In this document: positions 51,754 to 60,121 of the stretch, piece after piece | Layout of the letters: the number at the start of each line of letters is the position of its first letter | How positions within the stretch are numbered: the first letter of the stretch is position 1 | From: an uncultured delta proteobacterium | GTDB lineage: Bacteria; Myxococcota_A; Polyangia; Polyangiales; Polyangiaceae | Assembly: GCA_903892415.1 (NCBI GenBank) | Contig: CAITIQ010000179.1 | Coordinates: forward strand, 1-64,000 | Direction: 5' to 3' | DNA: 64,000 nucleotides | Position numbers and translations under genes: made by a program | Notes under the pieces: model-generated | Database searches by the model: none | What the model was told of the DNA's origin: nothing | The model's input: the letters and a program-made list of their open reading frames with translations, nothing else

Positions 51754-51759
51754 TACAGT
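51754..51759 (+). promoter_or_regulatory. Putative -10 element (TACAGT) of the 707-aa lipoprotein gene
   Basis: TACAGT is followed by six bases and ATG 51766, giving leaderless spacing; there is no Shine-Dalgarno. Confidence 0.4.
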
Positions 51760-51765
51760 CCGCCC

Positions 51766-53889
51766 ATGGCTTTCATCTTTCAGGCGCGGGGGCTCGCCTC
51801 GAGGTTGCTGCTTCCGTCCGCGACCCTTCTCCTCGCCGCGTGTTCGCTGATCAACGCTCCCGATGAAGTGAAGCCCGGTAGCGGGGCTGGCGGTAGCGGC
51901 GCCACCGGCGGTGGAGGCAATGGCGGCGGCGGTGCGGGGGCCGGCGGCTCCGGCGGAATGACCGCCTGTACCGGCAACGAGGAGTGCGCGAGCCTGACCA
52001 CCGCCTGCGCGACTGGTGAATGTTCGGACGGGAGCTGCGTTGCAACCCCGCAGCCGGCGGGCACCGAGTGCGGTGCAGCGGCCGGTCAATGTGACTTGGC
52101 GGACACTTGTGACGGCGCCGGTCAATGCAGCGTCAACTTCCAACCCAACGGCAGCTACTGCAGCGACTGTGAAGCGGGGCTTGGCAACTGCGCCGCCTGC
52201 AATGCAGGCGTTTGCGGAGATTGTGGAGGCCGCGCGACGCTCAAGACCTTCCGTCATCCGCTCAGCACCAGCGGCTGGACCTTGACGGGCGGTTGGAAGA
52301 TTTACGCCGAGACGCCGCCGGAGAGCGAGAAGTCGTTCAACGGTGGCTGCGACAACGGCTTCGACGATGATGGTGATGGGCTGACCGACCTGGACGACCC
52401 TGGTTGTGACAGCCGAGGGGACCCGAGTGAGTTCCAACCCAGCGCCTGCGCCGATGGCAACGACAACGATGGTGACACGCTTACCGATCTGGCCGACGCC
52501 GATTGTTCGTCGATCGGCGATGACAACGAACGCTTCACTGGGCCGATCGCCTTCGATCACCCGGTGCTTGGCACCGACGGGAATCGCAAGGCACCCTATG
52601 GTTACTTCCTTCAACCCCCTCCTGGCATTCCAGGGGGCGCTGAGCTCGAGCAGTCCTCCGCCACAAGCCCCGCCACGCTGATACCAACCCAGCTCGAGTT
52701 TCTCTCCTGGAGCATGGATGAAGGCAGCAACTTTGACCTCAAAGCGGTCCAACTTTCGCTTGATGGCACGAGCTTCACCACCATCGCCATCTGCCCCCAG
52801 GGGCAGCCCGGCGCCTTCCCGTTCTGCCAACCGTCCAATCAGTTTTCGCCTAAGCCGCCCGGTGCCTGGGACGTCGTGACTCTCCCAGTCCCGCTGGACT
52901 TCCAGGGACAGCTCGGGTTTGTGCGCTTTGTGCTCGATACCAAAGACGCTTGCTGCGAGTGGGAGCGAGGGTGGTATGTTGACGCTCTCAACTTCGCTCA
53001 GGATTGCGCCTGCGCAGCTAACACCGATTGCAGCTTCCTCGATTCGGGTTGTGCCACCGGCGAGTGCGACCAAAGCAACAAGGAGTGCGCGCTCGCAGCT
53101 CAAGCGGAGGGCACGGCTTGTGCGGGGCCCGAAGACGCCGGGTGCGGACAGTCGGCTTGCGATGAACACGGCTTTTGCAACGCCAATGAGGTCGCCTTCG
53201 ACGGGGACAGCTGTTCGAGCTGTGGCACCGAGCCGTGCGATGCGTGTGCGGCGTCGCAATGCCTCGAGTGCCCAGCGGTTCAGACCGTCGACTTCCTCTC
53301 GCTCAACAACTTCGTCTTCAGCGGTGACTTCGCGTCCGCCAGCTGTCTAGCGGCGAATTCGGTGACGCCTACGCAGGCACCTTGCTTCCCCAACAGCCCC
53401 GACTTGGGCCAGCCAAATTTCGCGCCAGTGCTCGGCAGCAACGGCTCGCGCACCGGCATCTCCCCCTACGCCGGCCAGTCTGAAGTGAGCAGCGCCACGA
53501 TGCGTACGGCTCCGACGCTGGTCCCAACGGCGTTGACCTTCCGCAGCTGGCACCAAGATCGCGGTGGCAACGACACCTTCGTTCCGCGCGATACCAAGCT
53601 GATTCGCGTCTCGGTCGATGGCGGCAACCAATGGACCACGGTGCTCAATTGCGACGGCAATATGACCACGCCGTTCTGCATTCCATCGCCGCCCAACGTC
53701 AACCGCCCGCTCGATCAGTGGGACGACATCTCGCTGCCCATCCCGGCCAACCTGCAGGGGCAGAACGGCATCTTCGAGTTCTCTTACAACACCGTTGATT
53801 TTGGCGCTGGCTGGGAGCGCGGTTGGTATGTGGACGACCTCAACATCAATCGCTGTGATTGCCTCTTTGAGTGCTCAGTTGCGAACTAG
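51766..53889 (+). CDS. Large Cys-rich lipoprotein with a duplicated beta-sandwich module
   Basis: 707 aa. The signal peptide ends ATLLLAACSLINAP (lipobox), then a Gly-rich spacer. A Cys-rich stretch (TACATGECSDGSCVATPQPAG, GQCDLADTCDGAGQC) precedes module 1 at about 155-410, which contains two Asp-rich Ca-binding-like loops (CDNGFDDDGDGLTDLDDPGCD, DGNDNDGDTLTDLADADC). A second Cys-rich stretch and module 2 follow. The modules share PTQLEFLSWSMDEGSNFD/PTALTFRSWHQDRGGN and WERGWYVDALNFAQDCAC/WERGWYVDDLNINRCDC, showing internal duplication. Probably an outer-surface binding protein. Confidence 0.78.
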   Translation: MAFIFQARGLASRLLLPSATLLLAACSLINAPDEVKPGSGAGGSGATGGGGNGGGGAGAGGSGGMTACTGNEECASLTTACATGECSDGSCVATPQPAGTECGAAAGQCDLADTCDGAGQCSVNFQPNGSYCSDCEAGLGNCAACNAGVCGDCGGRATLKTFRHPLSTSGWTLTGGWKIYAETPPESEKSFNGGCDNGFDDDGDGLTDLDDPGCDSRGDPSEFQPSACADGNDNDGDTLTDLADADCSSIGDDNERFTGPIAFDHPVLGTDGNRKAPYGYFLQPPPGIPGGAELEQSSATSPATLIPTQLEFLSWSMDEGSNFDLKAVQLSLDGTSFTTIAICPQGQPGAFPFCQPSNQFSPKPPGAWDVVTLPVPLDFQGQLGFVRFVLDTKDACCEWERGWYVDALNFAQDCACAANTDCSFLDSGCATGECDQSNKECALAAQAEGTACAGPEDAGCGQSACDEHGFCNANEVAFDGDSCSSCGTEPCDACAASQCLECPAVQTVDFLSLNNFVFSGDFASASCLAANSVTPTQAPCFPNSPDLGQPNFAPVLGSNGSRTGISPYAGQSEVSSATMRTAPTLVPTALTFRSWHQDRGGNDTFVPRDTKLIRVSVDGGNQWTTVLNCDGNMTTPFCIPSPPNVNRPLDQWDDISLPIPANLQGQNGIFEFSYNTVDFGAGWERGWYVDDLNINRCDCLFECSVAN

Positions 53890-54364
53890 CTGGTTCTGCG
53901 TCGCCTTGCTTTGTGCAGCGTGTTCGAGCGAGCCAGCGCCAGCCGGCTCGGCGAAGACGTCGGCGGCGCCGGCAGCGACTTCAAGCTCCGCTCCTCCGCC
54001 CGCCGTTTCCAGCTCGCCTGCGGCCTCCTCGCCCGGCAAGGACTTCGTCGCGGGGCAGCAGGTGCAGGTCACCTGGAAGGGCGCCGATCGCGCCAGCAAG
54101 AGCGTCAAGCGCTCGAAGGACGAGGCGAAGAAGCTGGCGAGTGAGGTGCTCGAGCGCGCCAAGAAAGGCGAGGACTTCGTCAAGTTGGCGAAGGAGTACT
54201 CGGACGACCCAGACGCCAAAGACCGCGACGGCAGCGTTGGTACGGTCAAACGCGACGACGGCAAGCTGCCGGTCTACCAGCAGCTGTTCGACCTGAAGGT
54301 TGGCGAGCTCAGCGGCGTTATCGAGGCCAAGACTGGCTTCTACGTGCTCAAGCGGACGCAGTAA
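53879..54364 (+). CDS. Parvulin-type peptidyl-prolyl isomerase lipoprotein
   Basis: 161 aa from TTG 53879, which overlaps the preceding stop and gives a clean lipoprotein signal (RTSWFCVALLCAACSSEP); TTG 53867 is possible. After an Ala/Ser/Pro linker, the C-terminal 85 residues are a PpiC/rotamase domain: SKDEAKKLASEVLERAKKGEDFVKLAKEYSDDPDAKDRDGSVGTV, then YQQLFDLKVGELSGVIEAKTGFYVLKRT. It would help fold exported proteins at the envelope. It is coupled to the large surface lipoprotein gene by overlap, so that product may be a client. Confidence 0.88.
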   Translation: MRTSWFCVALLCAACSSEPAPAGSAKTSAAPAATSSSAPPPAVSSSPAASSPGKDFVAGQQVQVTWKGADRASKSVKRSKDEAKKLASEVLERAKKGEDFVKLAKEYSDDPDAKDRDGSVGTVKRDDGKLPVYQQLFDLKVGELSGVIEAKTGFYVLKRTQ

Positions 54365-55339
54365 CTACCAACGGAGGACGAGCTTGCCCTTGACGGCTCG
54401 CCCTTCCATCAGCTCGAGCGCAGCGCGCGCCTCGGTCATCGGCAGCACCCGATCGATCGAAGGCTTCAAGTTGCCCGCCGCGATCTCAGCGAAGATACGT
54501 TCGGCGTGGGCGCGATTGCGCTCGGGCTCGCGCACCGCAAACGAGCCCCAAAACACGCCCACGACTTGGCAGCCCTTGAGCAGCGTCAGGTTGAGCGGGA
54601 TCTTGGGGATCTCCCCCGAGGCAAAGCCGACCACGAGATAGCGCCCCTTCCACGCGATCGAGCGCAGCGCCGGCTCAGCGTATTTGCCACCAACAGCGTC
54701 GTAGATGACGTCGGCGCCGTTACCGCCGGTCAAGGTGCGCACGCGCTCCTTAAGATCCTCGCTCGAGTAGAGGATCGTCTCGTCGGCGCCCAGCGCGCGA
54801 CAGTGCGCGAGCTTCTCCTCGCTGCTTGCTGCGGCGATCACGCGCGCACCGAGCAACTTACCGAGCTCGATCGCCGCGCTGCCAACTCCGCCGGCTGCGC
54901 CGAGCACCAGCAGCGTCTCTCCAGCGCGCAGCTCCGCCCGATCGACGAGCGCGTGCATGGTGGTCGCGTAGGTCAACAAGGCTGCCGCCGCAGTCTCGAA
55001 CGGAACGGCGTCCGGCAGCTTGACGAAGGTGGCCTCGTTGGCCGCCACGCGTTCGGCGAAAGCACCGTGGACCATCGTCCCAGCCACGCGATCTCCGACC
55101 ACAAAGTTTTTGACGCCAGCACCAACGGCTTTCACCAGTCCGGCCAGTTCACCGCCGAGGATGAACGGCGGTTCTGGCTTGAACTGGTACTTACCGTGGG
55201 AGAGCAGCACGTCCGGGAAGTTGAGCGAGCCAGCGTGCACCTCCACAAGGATCTCTCCGGAGGAGACGCTGGGCTCAGCGACGGTGGTGATCTCGGTTCC
55301 TTGGGGGCCAATCAACTGACACTGGGTTACGGCGCGCAC
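54365..55339 (-). CDS. NADPH:quinone oxidoreductase (zinc-free MDR family)
   Basis: 324 aa from GTG 55339. It is an MDR-superfamily enzyme: EVHAGSLNFPDVLLSHGKYQFKPEPPFILGGELAGLV, GDRVAGTMVHGAFAERV, and the Rossmann motif LLVLGAAGGVGSAAIELGKLLGARVIA. The Cys/His ligands for catalytic zinc are absent, as in quinone oxidoreductases. It reduces quinones or activated alkenes in the cytosol. Its stop abuts the stop of the parvulin gene with no gap, and it starts nine bases after the caspase-like gene, so those two may share an mRNA. Confidence 0.9.
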   Translation of the reverse strand: MRAVTQCQLIGPQGTEITTVAEPSVSSGEILVEVHAGSLNFPDVLLSHGKYQFKPEPPFILGGELAGLVKAVGAGVKNFVVGDRVAGTMVHGAFAERVAANEATFVKLPDAVPFETAAAALLTYATTMHALVDRAELRAGETLLVLGAAGGVGSAAIELGKLLGARVIAAASSEEKLAHCRALGADETILYSSEDLKERVRTLTGGNGADVIYDAVGGKYAEPALRSIAWKGRYLVVGFASGEIPKIPLNLTLLKGCQVVGVFWGSFAVREPERNRAHAERIFAEIAAGNLKPSIDRVLPMTEARAALELMEGRAVKGKLVLRW

Positions 55340-55345
55340 GGCAGG

Positions 55346-55351
55346 ACTCTA
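55346..55351 (-). promoter_or_regulatory. TAGAGT six bases before the oxidoreductase start
   Basis: The spacing matches other putative leaderless starts here, but its TAG is also the stop codon of the caspase-like gene, so chance is more likely than at other sites. Confidence 0.25.
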
Positions 55352-56572
55352 TCTCACGATTCGATCGTCGAGCACCCACTCATCCCAATAGGCAGGCCAG
55401 CCGGGGTAGGTGATGCGCATGAAATCCCCCTCGCGCTTGATCACCCGCGCCGGCCAGTTCTTGTTTTGCCAGGTCACCGTGAGTTCGGTGCCTTCGGCGA
55501 AGGAGGTGAAGCGGATGGGCGTGAGCGCCGCCGTCATCAGTTTTTCATCCCAAGCGTCGGCGTAGCTGAAGAAGCGTACGGTCGCTTGCTCCTGCTCGGT
55601 CTCGACCACACGCCCGACGCGAGGGCCTTTGCGCGAGGGCGCCTTGAAGTAGTTTCCGCGCTTCGGGTCGGGCGCCGCCGCAGTGTTGATCGCCTTGCTG
55701 AGAGGCCAGGCTTGAAGTCCCTCCGGCAGATGAATGCCGGCGCGCTGCTGCTCTCGGAATTTCATCGCATCACGCACCTCTTGTGCGACTTCTCCAAGCT
55801 CCACCAGCCCATCGGCGTCGCGATCCGCTAGCGCTTCACCTGCAAGAGAGTCGAGCAGGGTCTGGGTGAAGGTCCAATTGGCTGTCGATAGGTTCGAACT
55901 CTCGGCCGAGGCTAAACTCGCGGCGACGAGGCCCTGGCTGTTGAGCGCTCGAGCAACTGTTTCAAGCTCGCCCGAATAGCAGCAGTCTGCGAGCAGTAGC
56001 ACACGAGCCCCGCGCGGAGCTTTGCTCAGCGAGTCCTGGACGTCGCGCATCGATAGGCCGGTCTCGTCGGTCTTGTTGAGATCGAGGTCGTGCGACGCGA
56101 AGTACACCGTCCCACTCGGGCCCCGTACGCCATGCCCCGCGTAGTAAAAGATGAGCACGCCATCCGGGCGCACCTTTGCTGCAGCCTGCTCGAGCTCGCG
56201 CTTGATGTTCGCCCGTGTGGCCTGCTCGTCGAGCAGGCGTTCGACCTGTGCTCCTTTCTGGGTTTGCAGCAGCCTCGCGAGTTCGAGATCTTTGCGCGCG
56301 CGCTTGTCGAAGCTTGCGAGGCCAGGGTCTTGCCAGCTGAGCACCCCGCTGATCACCGTTTGCACCGACTTGCCTTCGAGCAGAGCTGGGCCTGCAGCAG
56401 CTAGCGGTTCGGCCGACTTGTTCGCGCGCGGTTTGGCTGAGGACTCCGCCGAGCGACTTCGTTTCGGCGGCTTGTCATCCTCCGGGTCCTCCTTCGCCCT
56501 TCGCTCGCCGGAGCAGCACAGCAGCGATAGCGCGAGTTGCGACGCAAGCATTGCGCGTGAGACGGACCGCAT
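55349..56572 (-). CDS. Caspase-like (C14) lipoprotein with tudor-knot-like C-terminus
   Basis: 407 aa. The signal peptide ends ALSLLCCSGER (lipobox), then a charged linker. The orthocaspase/p20 domain is at about 60-260: LIFYYAGHGVRG (catalytic His) and LLLADCCYSGELE (catalytic Cys), with ASHDLDL between. After EALADRDADGLVELGEVAQEV (an EF-hand-like Asp loop), the last 100 residues look like two tudor/chromo-knot units: ATVRFFSYADAWDEKLMTAALTPIRF and LTVTWQNKNWPARVIKREGDFMRITYPGWPAYWDEWVLDDRIV. The second matches the W-pA-I ... WDEWV-xx-RI pattern. It is divergent from a Ser/Thr kinase gene, 80 bases apart. Confidence 0.85.
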   Translation of the reverse strand: MRSVSRAMLASQLALSLLCCSGERRAKEDPEDDKPPKRSRSAESSAKPRANKSAEPLAAAGPALLEGKSVQTVISGVLSWQDPGLASFDKRARKDLELARLLQTQKGAQVERLLDEQATRANIKRELEQAAAKVRPDGVLIFYYAGHGVRGPSGTVYFASHDLDLNKTDETGLSMRDVQDSLSKAPRGARVLLLADCCYSGELETVARALNSQGLVAASLASAESSNLSTANWTFTQTLLDSLAGEALADRDADGLVELGEVAQEVRDAMKFREQQRAGIHLPEGLQAWPLSKAINTAAAPDPKRGNYFKAPSRKGPRVGRVVETEQEQATVRFFSYADAWDEKLMTAALTPIRFTSFAEGTELTVTWQNKNWPARVIKREGDFMRITYPGWPAYWDEWVLDDRIVR

Positions 56573-56578
56573 GTCGGC

Positions 56579-56584
56579 AGGCTA
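56579..56584 (-). promoter_or_regulatory. Putative -10 element (TAGCCT) of the caspase-like gene
   Basis: On the minus strand TAGCCT is followed by six bases and the ATG at 56572. Confidence 0.4.
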
Positions 56585-56640
56585 GCGTGAAGCCACGACG
56601 CGAGGCCACGGGCGCGGTGGACGAAGGCGGAACCACGCGT

Positions 56641-56646
56641 TAGAGA
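56641..56646 (+). promoter_or_regulatory. Putative -10 element (TAGAGA) of the Ser/Thr kinase gene
   Basis: GCGTTAGAGA lies six bases before GTG 56653; TGGACG is 17 bases further upstream as a possible -35. Confidence 0.35.
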
Positions 56647-56652
56647 GAGATT

Positions 56653-57960
56653 GTGCTCACCGCTGGTCATCCGCTGCGCGACGGGCGCTACCGCATCACG
56701 CGCGTGCTCGGGGAAGGGTCGCAAGCAACCACCTTCGAGGCGGTCGACGCGAAGCTTGGTCGGCTGGTGGCGATCAAACGCTTTCAGGTTCGCGGCGCTG
56801 CGTCTTGGAAGGACGTTGAACTAGCGGAGCGTGAAGCCGTTGTGCTCGGCGCGCTCAAACACCCGCTGATCCCGGGCTACGTCGAGCACTTCGAAGAAGA
56901 GGCGGTGCTCTACCTCGTGACTGAGCTCGTCCCTGGGCAGAACCTGCGTCAGCGCGCCTCAGGCGGCACCATGAGCCTGGACGAGGTGTTGCGACTGCTC
57001 TCGGACCTGAGCCAAGTGATTGAGTATCTGCACGCCCTTCATCCGCCGGTGATTCACCGTGACATCAAGCCCGGAAACATCATCCGTCGCGAGGACGGGC
57101 GGTTCATGTTGGTGGACTTTGGTTCGGTGCGCGCCAAGCTCGAACTCTCTCAGGGCAGCACCGTAGTCGGCACCTTTGGTTTCATGGCGCCGGAGCAGTT
57201 TCAGGGCCGTGCGTTGCCGCAGTCGGACGTGTATTCGCTTGGAGCGACAGTGCTCTCGTTGATGACCGGCACTGAGCCGGAGAAGTTGCCCCATCGAGGG
57301 CTAGCGATTGATGTGGGGGCCAGTCTCGGGCCCTCAGCGGATCCGCGCATCGTTGGCCTGCTCGAGCAGATGCTAGATCCGGACCCGGATCGGCGGCTGC
57401 GCAACGTTTCAAGCTCGTTGCAGGTGTTCCGTCGGCTTCGCGGAGGCAGGGCTGCGCAGCCCAAACAGGCTGAGCCGCGCTCTTCGCGACCTTCGCGGCG
57501 CAAGCCTCCGGGGGGATCGTTTACGGCGTTCCCGCCGTGGTCAAAGCGCTACCAAGCTAGGTCGCTGGGGCGCAGCGCCGAACTCGCTCCTCCGCGCGAG
57601 ATCGCCCTGCCGCTCCTCTCAATCGCTCGTGCGGCCGTTTACTTCGGCGCGGTGTTCTTCGCTCCGCTCTTGCTCTCGTTGCTTTCGATCGTCTTTGGCA
57701 AGCCGTTGCGCCGGGCCGCCTTCCAAACGCGGGAGGCCGGTGAAAAGGCGCTGCGCGCGATGGATCTCAAAGCGCAGTCGTTTCTTTCGCAACCCCTTCA
57801 CGAGCCGGTCGCAGAGCCTGTTCCGGTCACGCCAGCCGCTGCGCCGTCGCCAGTTGCCGACGCCCAACGTCGCGTCGTCGCCGACGCTCCGGCTGCGCGC
57901 GAGGACTTGAACGAGGAGCCCGAGCAGACCGCAGAACAGCGCTCGGCGACCCGCCTCTAG
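56653..57960 (+). CDS. Membrane Ser/Thr protein kinase (Hanks type), active-looking
   Basis: 435 aa from GTG 56653. All kinase elements are present: VLGEGSQATTFEAV (Gly loop), VAIKRF, AEREAVVLGAL (alpha-C Glu), VIHRDIKPGNII, LVDFGSVRA, GTFGFMAPEQF and SDVYSLGATVLSLMTG. The domain ends near residue 270. A basic linker and one or two hydrophobic segments (SIARAAVYFGAVFFAPLLLSLLSIVFG) follow, then a short charged tail, so the kinase domain is cytoplasmic and tethered. It shares an 80-base divergent control region with the caspase-like gene and converges with the pseudokinase gene (five bases between stops). Confidence 0.93.
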   Translation: MLTAGHPLRDGRYRITRVLGEGSQATTFEAVDAKLGRLVAIKRFQVRGAASWKDVELAEREAVVLGALKHPLIPGYVEHFEEEAVLYLVTELVPGQNLRQRASGGTMSLDEVLRLLSDLSQVIEYLHALHPPVIHRDIKPGNIIRREDGRFMLVDFGSVRAKLELSQGSTVVGTFGFMAPEQFQGRALPQSDVYSLGATVLSLMTGTEPEKLPHRGLAIDVGASLGPSADPRIVGLLEQMLDPDPDRRLRNVSSSLQVFRRLRGGRAAQPKQAEPRSSRPSRRKPPGGSFTAFPPWSKRYQARSLGRSAELAPPREIALPLLSIARAAVYFGAVFFAPLLLSLLSIVFGKPLRRAAFQTREAGEKALRAMDLKAQSFLSQPLHEPVAEPVPVTPAAAPSPVADAQRRVVADAPAAREDLNEEPEQTAEQRSATRL

Positions 57961-57965
57961 GGCTG

Positions 57966-59960
57966 TCAGAACTTGAACGTCAGCATGGTTGTTTCGTTGG
58001 GCTTGATCACCGCCCCGCGAGACTTGGCTGCGCCACTCGTTGGTTTGCAGACCACCGTGTGTTTGCCGGCAGGCAACGAAACGCTAAGCGAAGAGCCGCT
58101 GCCCTTCGTTGCTCCGTCGACGCTGAAGGAGCAGGACCCGCCGGTGGCGATGGCCAAGAGGCGTCCGCTGCCGCCCGCCGGCGTGGGCTCAGCCTTCGGC
58201 TCGGGCTTGGGTTCCGGCTTGGGTTCGGGCTTGGGCTCCGGCTTCGGAGTTGGCTCTTTGGTTCGAGGGTTGGGCTTTCCCGGGACCGGCTTGGGGGGTG
58301 CATCCCCGGTGGTCACGACCACGGGGCCAGCCGGTTCATCCGGTTGCGCCGAAAGCTGGATGGCAGGCCGTTCAACCGTTGGCTCCGCCGGTGGGGTTGG
58401 GGGTGGGTTATTGGCCGGTGCAGCGGGTTGAACAGGAACGGAGACAGGCCCAGCCTCTTGGGGCCGTCCGGCGTCAGCCGCAACCTTGGGCGATTCGCGA
58501 AGCAGTAGGAGCAGCACGACGGGCAGCATCACCGCGGTGGCCGCGAGCGCACCCCACAAGATCCGGATATCGAAGCCCCCGCGTGTTACCGGTTTGGGCG
58601 ACAGACTCGGCTGAGTGAGCGGCGGTGGGCTCGTGTCGAACCGGCCGCTCACTTCGGCCGCCTGCACCGGACGCTGGCGAGGTGCTGTCATCTTCCCGGC
58701 GCCGAGGAAGGGGGAGGGAGGCAGCGAAGGGGGCGGCGGCGGCACAGGAAGTCCGCGGGTGGAGTAGGCGGTGGGCATTGGTGACGCAGGGTCCACCCCA
58801 CGTTGCGAATCGGGCGCCATGGCCCGCATGCTCGCGGTCAATTCGCGAGCGATGAGCGGCAAATTCGAGCCGGAGCCGCTGGCTCCGCCGAGCACTTGGG
58901 TCGCCTCTTCATCACCAGGCAGATCTTCGAATTCGGCGTTGGAGATCGCCACCGGCCGCGACATCGGCGGCGGGATCACGCTGCTGCGCGAGGGCGGGGG
59001 CGGCACATAACTCGGCGGCGGTGCAGGAACGGCGCCGCTCTTGCGTTGTTTTGCTCGATGGGCGATCTGCGCGATGCGTTCGATCAAGACCTGGCCTTCC
59101 GCGGGCGCATACGGCCCCAACGAATGGGCGAACGAATGAACGTTCTTGAAGCGTCGATCGATGTCCTTGGCCAGCGCCCAGGAAAGGATGTTGTCGATGT
59201 CCGGAACGACGTCCCCGCGCAGCGAGGTGATCGGCGGGGGCTCCTCACGCGTGATCGCCAACATCAAGCGAGCCACGTCACCAGCGAAGGGCGGCTTACC
59301 GGCGAGCAGGAAGTAGAGCACCGCTCCCAGCGACCAGACGTCGGTGCGGACGTCCACCGACTTTGCTTTGCGCACGAGCTCGGGCGACGAATACGACGAC
59401 AGCCCGAACAGCGCGGTCGCGGTCAAGGAGCTACCGCCCGCGGGCGCCGCTGCATCGCGCATCAACTTGGCGGTGCCAAAGTCGGTGATCTTGAGCAGCG
59501 GTGTCCCGCTCGGCCTGCGCGCGACCATCATGTTGGGCGGGGAAAGCTCGCGGACAATCAGGCCGTGTGCGTGCGTTTCAGCGACGCACTCGGCGGCCTG
59601 CAATGCCAGCAGCACGGCTTCGGGGACGGGCCTCGGGCCGTAGTTCTGCACGTAGGTATTGAGCTCCTCGCCCTCGACGTGCTGACGCACCAAATAGAAC
59701 GAGCCATCCGACTGCGTACCGACATCGATGATGCGGGCGGCATGCTCCGACTCGAGCTTCGACAGGACGCGGGCTTCTCGGCGGAACCGCTCGATTTCGC
59801 GGTCATCCCCAGTGCCGGCCAGCAGCAGCTTGATCACCACCCTCTGGTCAAACTCGACGTGGAAGGCTTCCAACGTGAGCGTAGGGATACGCGACAAGAT
59901 CGCGCGTACGCGATACTTGCCACCGATTACGTCGCCCGGGTGAATGTCGTCTGAGCGCAT
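57966..59960 (-). CDS. Ser/Thr kinase-like protein, probable pseudokinase, with PEGA-type C-terminus
   Basis: 664 aa from ATG 59960. The kinase fold at about 12-280 keeps VVIKLLLA (Lys), FRREARVLSKLE (Glu), TDFGTAKL and DVRTDVWSLGAVLYFLLAGKPPF. However, the catalytic loop reads GLIVRELSPPNMMV, replacing HRD-x-K with VRE-x-S, and the Gly loop (ILSRIPTLTLEAF) has no glycines. Catalysis is therefore doubtful while ATP binding may remain. A Pro-rich linker, one TM (LWGALAATAVMLPVVLLLLL), a Lys/Pro/Glu repeat and a PEGA-like domain (GSCSFSVDGATKGSGSSLSVSLPAGKHTVVCKP) follow outside the membrane. Confidence 0.88.
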   Translation of the reverse strand: MRSDDIHPGDVIGGKYRVRAILSRIPTLTLEAFHVEFDQRVVIKLLLAGTGDDREIERFRREARVLSKLESEHAARIIDVGTQSDGSFYLVRQHVEGEELNTYVQNYGPRPVPEAVLLALQAAECVAETHAHGLIVRELSPPNMMVARRPSGTPLLKITDFGTAKLMRDAAAPAGGSSLTATALFGLSSYSSPELVRKAKSVDVRTDVWSLGAVLYFLLAGKPPFAGDVARLMLAITREEPPPITSLRGDVVPDIDNILSWALAKDIDRRFKNVHSFAHSLGPYAPAEGQVLIERIAQIAHRAKQRKSGAVPAPPPSYVPPPPSRSSVIPPPMSRPVAISNAEFEDLPGDEEATQVLGGASGSGSNLPLIARELTASMRAMAPDSQRGVDPASPMPTAYSTRGLPVPPPPPSLPPSPFLGAGKMTAPRQRPVQAAEVSGRFDTSPPPLTQPSLSPKPVTRGGFDIRILWGALAATAVMLPVVLLLLLRESPKVAADAGRPQEAGPVSVPVQPAAPANNPPPTPPAEPTVERPAIQLSAQPDEPAGPVVVTTGDAPPKPVPGKPNPRTKEPTPKPEPKPEPKPEPKPEPKAEPTPAGGSGRLLAIATGGSCSFSVDGATKGSGSSLSVSLPAGKHTVVCKPTSGAAKSRGAVIKPNETTMLTFKF

Positions 59961-60108
59961 CGAGGAACAGTGAACATTCTTGCACGATCCGTGGCCAATG
60001 ACGCATGCCAAAGTCGATCGCCAAGCGGCTCCGGGCGATCCGTGTGACGTTTTGTTAGCAAGGGCCGGCTCTGTGCAACTCAACCGGGCCAACCCACACG
60101 AACGGTGG

Positions 60109-60114
60109 TAGTGT
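60109..60114 (+). promoter_or_regulatory. Putative -10 element (TAGTGT) of the QYP-repeat lipoprotein gene
   Basis: TAGTGT is followed by seven bases and ATG 60122; there is no Shine-Dalgarno. Confidence 0.4.
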
Positions 60115-60121
60115 GCCTCGC

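Noticed and set aside
51613-53259. 548-aa minus-strand ORF
   Set aside because: Shadow of the Cys-rich lipoprotein gene; no signal, motif or start context.
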